The notes under the pieces: model-generated
Told to the model about the DNA's origin: nothing
The model's input: only the letters and a program-made list of their open reading frames with translations
Databases searched by the model: none
Program-made: the position numbers and the translations under genes
Source of the DNA: Bryobacterales bacterium
Lineage (GTDB): Bacteria > Acidobacteriota > Terriglobia > Bryobacterales > Bryobacteraceae
DNA length: 16,135 bases
Direction of reading: 5' to 3'
Assembly: GCA_003142355.1 (NCBI GenBank)
Contig: PLMF01000176.1
Coordinates: 1-16,135 of the forward strand
Part shown: positions 13,283-16,135 of the stretch, one piece after another
Numbering within the stretch: the stretch's first letter is position 1
Layout of the letters: each line of letters begins with the position of its first letter

Positions 13283-14233
13283 TCAAATCGCCTGCCGAAC
13301 GGCTTCCTTCGAGGACGCCGTCCGTTCGGCCACAACATACAGAGGCCGGCCCTGGACTTGTCGAAAAATCCGGCCGACATAGATACCCACTATGCCGATC
13401 GTAAAGACAGTGACTCCGCCCATCAGGAAAATTGCCGACGTCTCGCTGGCCCATCCCATGACCGCATAGCCTCGAATCAGCCCACGAACGACGATGTACA
13501 CGCCGCCAAGAAATGACACAGTCGCGGTCAGGAGTCCGGCGTACATCACGAATTTCAGCGGCTTTTCCGAGAAGCTGAGAATGCTGTTGAGGGCGAGAGG
13601 GATCTGTTTGCGCAGCGGGTACTTGGTTTGACCGGCATAGCGAGCGCCGTGTTTGACGGGGATGAAAGATCGCGGGAATCCCACCCAATCGGCCATACCC
13701 GGGAAGAAGCGATCGGCCTCGCGCATCTGACGCAGAACCTCCACGACACGGCGCGACATGATGCGGAAAATCCCTACCTGGCTGTCGTACTCGGTGTCCG
13801 TCAGATAGCCGAAAACGGCGTAAAACATCCTGGAGAGGATGCGCTTCGGCCAGGAATGCTGGCGTTCTTGACGGCGGGCAAGGACGACGTCGTAGCCTTC
13901 CTGGGCCTTGCGATAAAGCTCCGGGATTGCCTCCGGGGGATCTTGCAGGTCGCTGTCCATCACCACCACCCAGTCTCCGTCGCAATGGTCGAGGCCGGCG
14001 GCAATGCTCAGATGGTGGCCGAAATTGCGGCTGAAGCGGACTCCGCGGACCCGCGGGTCGCGCGTGGCGAGCGCTTGAATCGTCTCCCAGGAACGGTCGC
14101 TGCTGCCGTCGTCGACGAGTATGATTTCGTAGGACTGCGTAACCGATGTCAGAGCGCTGGTGAGCCGGCTATAGAGCGCGTCCAGGCACTCGTTCTCGTT
14201 GAAAACAGGGGAGACGACGGAGAGCAGCGGCAT
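13283..14233 (-). CDS. Polyprenyl-phosphate glycosyltransferase, GT2 family (DPM1/GtrB/ArnC type)
   Basis: A 316-residue membrane-anchored enzyme that should transfer a sugar from a nucleotide carrier to undecaprenyl phosphate at the inner face of the cytoplasmic membrane. The GT-A domain covers about 1-220: SVVSPVFNEN at the start, VDDGSSD at 40-46, the metal-binding DSD at 93-95 within VMDSDLQDPPE, and the typical FRIMSRR segment near 156-162. Two transmembrane helices follow at about 228-250 and 266-290, with a short basic and polar tail, matching the length and layout of GtrB/ArnC-like proteins. The polyprenyl-phosphate sugar it makes is the kind of donor that GT-C enzymes use, so the two GT-C-like proteins encoded at 5255-9951 are plausible consumers. 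No good promoter was found upstream of its start at 14233. Confidence 0.92.
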   Translation of the reverse strand: MPLLSVVSPVFNENECLDALYSRLTSALTSVTQSYEIILVDDGSSDRSWETIQALATRDPRVRGVRFSRNFGHHLSIAAGLDHCDGDWVVVMDSDLQDPPEAIPELYRKAQEGYDVVLARRQERQHSWPKRILSRMFYAVFGYLTDTEYDSQVGIFRIMSRRVVEVLRQMREADRFFPGMADWVGFPRSFIPVKHGARYAGQTKYPLRKQIPLALNSILSFSEKPLKFVMYAGLLTATVSFLGGVYIVVRGLIRGYAVMGWASETSAIFLMGGVTVFTIGIVGIYVGRIFRQVQGRPLYVVAERTASSKEAVRQAI

Positions 14234-14354
14234 TGGTATCCCTAATCCGGATGGCCGGCGGAAACTGCCTGGCGCATCTATACTTTATCGCACACTCCGC
14301 CGCCGATCGCGATGAGTGAATGGTCGTTTTTGCCGCGCGCCGGCCCCGCCAGGT

Positions 14355-14383
14355 TTGAAAACGCAAAGCCGGCCGCGTATCAT
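14355..14383 (+). promoter_or_regulatory. Sigma-70-type promoter of the WecD-like acetyltransferase gene
   Basis: TTGAAA (14355-14360, five of six) and TATCAT (14378-14383, five of six) are separated by exactly 17 bp. Initiation at about G14391 would leave some 5 bases before the ATG at 14396. The match, its spacing and its fit to the homology-based start make this one of the better promoters in the window, even though it lies inside a longer open frame. Confidence 0.5.
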
Positions 14384-14395
14384 CAGGTCTGGTAT

Positions 14396-15091
14396 ATGCC
14401 CTGCATAGAACTTTCCCAATTCGACACGGATGCTTTCCAATTCCCTTTCTATCGCGTGAAGCGCTTCGACGGACAACAACTGGCCGGCGAGCTCGCCCGG
14501 CTTCCGGCGAGGCGGAAAGTGGCAGTCGATGCCAAGGTCCCCGCCGGTGATATCGCCACATCTAATCTGCTGTGGGGCTTGGGGTTCCGCAAGGTCTGCA
14601 TGCAAGTCCGATTGACGCGCGATTCACAGCAGGCGATCCCGTCCGAGACGACGACCGAGGTGTGCTCGAAGCTTGACCTTCCCGACGACCTGCTTTGGCG
14701 CCACGCCCGGAATTTCTCCTGTGACCGCTTCAGTCTCGACCCGTTGCTGCCGCGCGAAGGAGTCGCCCGCCTGTTCTTCGGCTGGGTGCGCAACTCGCTC
14801 ACGCTGGGATCCAAGCAGATAGTCCATTGCGGCCCGGATTTCTGCACGTTTTCTCTCGACGATGACAGGTACGCCGTGATCGACCTGGTATCCGTGCTCG
14901 ATCGCGGGAAGGGAATCGGCAAGGCGCTGCTCATCGGCACGGTGAATGCCGCCAGGGGGCTGGGCGCCCTTGGAGTTCACGTCACCACGGAATGCGAAAA
15001 CCGCCCTGCCTGGAATCTGTACGTCAAAACCGGCTTCCTGCCGGGCGCGTTCACCTCGGCGTTCCACCTGGTGAGGATTCCCGCTCCGTAG
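14396..15091 (+). CDS. WecD-like GNAT N-acetyltransferase (amino-sugar acetylation)
   Basis: A 231-residue two-domain GNAT protein that should acetylate the amino group of a nucleotide-activated amino sugar with acetyl-CoA. The N-terminal part resembles WecD/RffC in position and pattern (FDTDAFQFPFYRV near 9-21 for the usual WDSEFFGFP-type opening; DRFSLDPLLP at 110-119 for SRFxxDP). The acetyl-CoA loop of GNAT motif A is DRGKGIGKAL at 169-178, followed by ENRPAWNLYVKTGF at 201-214 (motif B). The frame is open to an earlier ATG at 14312, which would add 28 residues. I chose 14396 because homologues begin there and because a good promoter lies between the two ATGs. A DegT-type aminotransferase gene lies 3 kb away, making an amination-then-acetylation pair likely. 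It converges with the nucleotide-sugar dehydrogenase gene. Confidence 0.82.
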   Translation: MPCIELSQFDTDAFQFPFYRVKRFDGQQLAGELARLPARRKVAVDAKVPAGDIATSNLLWGLGFRKVCMQVRLTRDSQQAIPSETTTEVCSKLDLPDDLLWRHARNFSCDRFSLDPLLPREGVARLFFGWVRNSLTLGSKQIVHCGPDFCTFSLDDDRYAVIDLVSVLDRGKGIGKALLIGTVNAARGLGALGVHVTTECENRPAWNLYVKTGFLPGAFTSAFHLVRIPAP

Positions 15092-15136
15092 GCGCTGGAA
15101 CGTCAGCCCCTTTCCACGGCTGCCAGGGCCGCGTCT

Positions 15137-16135
15137 TTAGGATGGTTCCGGCCTGGCGCCGAATCCCAGCGCCACGTACTCGACTACTGTTGCAAGCGCC
15201 TCTTTGTCCAGCAGCCTCCAGCAGTCCAGCACGGTGCCGTGCCGCTTGAAGTCCTTCGGCGAGATTTCCCGGAACTCGGCCCAGGGTGTGGTGATCGCCA
15301 GTACGTCCGCCTGTCGCGCGCAGTCGGCGGCGCTGGTGGCGAATGTCACCTTCCCGGCCAATTGCGGCTGGGCATTCTGCATGGCGGCCGGATCGTAGAC
15401 CACCACCGGCACCCCAATGGACAGCAGGTGCCTGGCCAGCGCCAGGCCTTGCGATTCTTCAATCACTTCGGTGTTGGGTTTATAGGAAAGCCCCATTACC
15501 CCGACCGTGCCTCCCTCGGGCAACCGCGCGAGAATCCACTTCGCCAATCGCGGCGCCTGGCTCTGGTTCAACTGGTGCGTCGCCTCGGCCAAAATCGGCG
15601 GCACACCGTTGGCCCGCGCCAGGGCCGAAAACGCCAGATTATCCCGTGGAAAGCATGGGCCGCCGTATCCCAGAGCGCCTTTCAAATACTTCTGTCCGAT
15701 CCGGCTGTCACACCCGATGGCCGAGGTCACCACATCCACATCGGCGCCCGGCAGGGTCTCACAAACCTGCGCCAGCATGTTGGCGTAGGAAATCTTGGTG
15801 GTGACGAAAGTGTTGACCGAAATCTTCGTCAGTTCGGCGTTCACGTGATTCATCCGCCGGATATGCGGGTTGCTGTCGCAAACACCCGTGTAGAGCCTTT
15901 CCAGAATCTCGCCCGACCGCTCGTCGGATTCGCCGATGAGGATCATGTCCGGATTCAGCATGTCCCGGATGACGCTGCCCAGGGCGATGAATTCGGGGTT
16001 GTAGCACAAGCCGAACCCTTCGCCGCATTTCTTGCCCGAGGACGCCTCGAGCGCCGGCAGCAGCTTGCCGCCCGTCGACCCCGGCATCACGGTGCTCGAA
16101 AGCACCACCAGGTGCCAACCCTGTTTCTTGCGCAG
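15137..16135 (-). CDS. UDP-glucose/GDP-mannose dehydrogenase family protein (C-terminal 332 residues, cut by window edge)
   Basis: An NAD-dependent four-electron dehydrogenase that oxidises a UDP- or GDP-sugar to its uronic acid. The frame is open to the last base of the window, so the N-terminal Rossmann domain (roughly 100 residues) is missing; GTG/ATG codons near 16108 are internal. The visible part includes VVLSSTVMPGST, YNPEF, the ELTKISVNTF segment with the conserved lysine (residue 104 of the visible part), and GYGGPCFPRDN with the catalytic cysteine at visible residue 161 (codon 15655-15653). The C-terminal UDP-binding-type domain begins near VGVMGLSYKPNTEVIEES and ends normally at the TAA at 15137. 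The enzyme could feed a uronic acid into the same surface glycan as its neighbours. Substrate (UDP-Glc, UDP-GlcNAc/ManNAc or GDP-Man) cannot be told from this part. Confidence 0.93.
   Translation of the reverse strand: MRKKQGWHLVVLSSTVMPGSTGGKLLPALEASSGKKCGEGFGLCYNPEFIALGSVIRDMLNPDMILIGESDERSGEILERLYTGVCDSNPHIRRMNHVNAELTKISVNTFVTTKISYANMLAQVCETLPGADVDVVTSAIGCDSRIGQKYLKGALGYGGPCFPRDNLAFSALARANGVPPILAEATHQLNQSQAPRLAKWILARLPEGGTVGVMGLSYKPNTEVIEESQGLALARHLLSIGVPVVVYDPAAMQNAQPQLAGKVTFATSAADCARQADVLAITTPWAEFREISPKDFKRHGTVLDCWRLLDKEALATVVEYVALGFGARPEPS

Noticed and set aside
14277..14284. TATACT (plus) / TATAGA (minus) as a divergent -10 for the GT2 and acetyltransferase genes
   Set aside because: Neither direction has a -35 at a suitable distance, and a much better promoter for the plus-strand gene lies at 14355-14383.
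15104..15122. CAGCC...GGCTG as a terminator between the convergent acetyltransferase and dehydrogenase genes
   Set aside because: The stem is only 5 bp with a 9-base loop and no adjacent T-run on either strand, which is expected by chance in GC-rich DNA.
1..16135. tRNA or rRNA genes, CRISPR array, phage or plasmid genes, transposase
   Set aside because: I looked on both strands and saw no cloverleaf with a conserved T-loop, no regularly spaced direct repeats and no transposase or integrase motif. The only mobile-looking unit is the short element at 847-954.

Overview
This window looks like a high-GC chromosomal segment of an acidobacterium, probably Solibacter/Bryobacter-like. That assignment is an impression from gene style and gene mix; no rRNA or other marker gene is present to confirm it. 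Coding density is high, and no gene-free gap exceeds about 200 bases.

Left third (1-4842, all minus strand): a complex I (NADH:quinone oxidoreductase) operon read right to left as nuoA, nuoC, nuoD, nuoE, nuoF, nuoG, with nuoG running off the left edge. Spacing is tight (a 1-bp overlap or gaps of 3-9 bp) except between nuoF and nuoG. That 136-bp gap is almost filled by a 108-bp mobile-looking hairpin element with 26-bp terminal inverted repeats. nuoB is missing from its usual place between nuoA and nuoC.

Small divergent unit (4848-5254): a lone thiS (sulfur carrier for thiazole synthesis) on the plus strand, back to back with nuoA. A near-consensus minus-strand promoter, with a plus-strand -10 box overlapping it, sits in the 44-bp gap, and nuoA appears to be translated from a leaderless or nearly leaderless mRNA. 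Beyond thiS there is an unassigned TATAAT box and a very strong 10-bp hairpin.

Middle (5255-9951, minus strand): two translationally coupled genes for large polytopic membrane proteins (754 and 811 aa). Each has a GT-C-glycosyltransferase-like membrane half and a large soluble C-terminal half. Neither can be named.

Right half (10152-16135): short, mostly single genes in alternating orientation for activated-sugar and surface-glycan chemistry. They are a DegT/WecE-type sugar aminotransferase (+), an NAD-dependent sugar epimerase/dehydratase with an altered YxxxK motif (-), a class I methyltransferase with an N-terminal zinc ribbon (+), a polyprenyl-phosphate glycosyltransferase of family 2 (-), a WecD-like GNAT N-acetyltransferase (+) whose true start is probably 84 bases inside the longest open frame, and the C-terminal three quarters of a UDP-glucose/GDP-mannose-type dehydrogenase (-, cut by the right edge). 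Together with the two GT-C-like proteins these could make, modify and transfer an N-acylated amino sugar and a uronic acid to a cell-surface glycan. That pathway is inferred from neighbourhood and family membership only.
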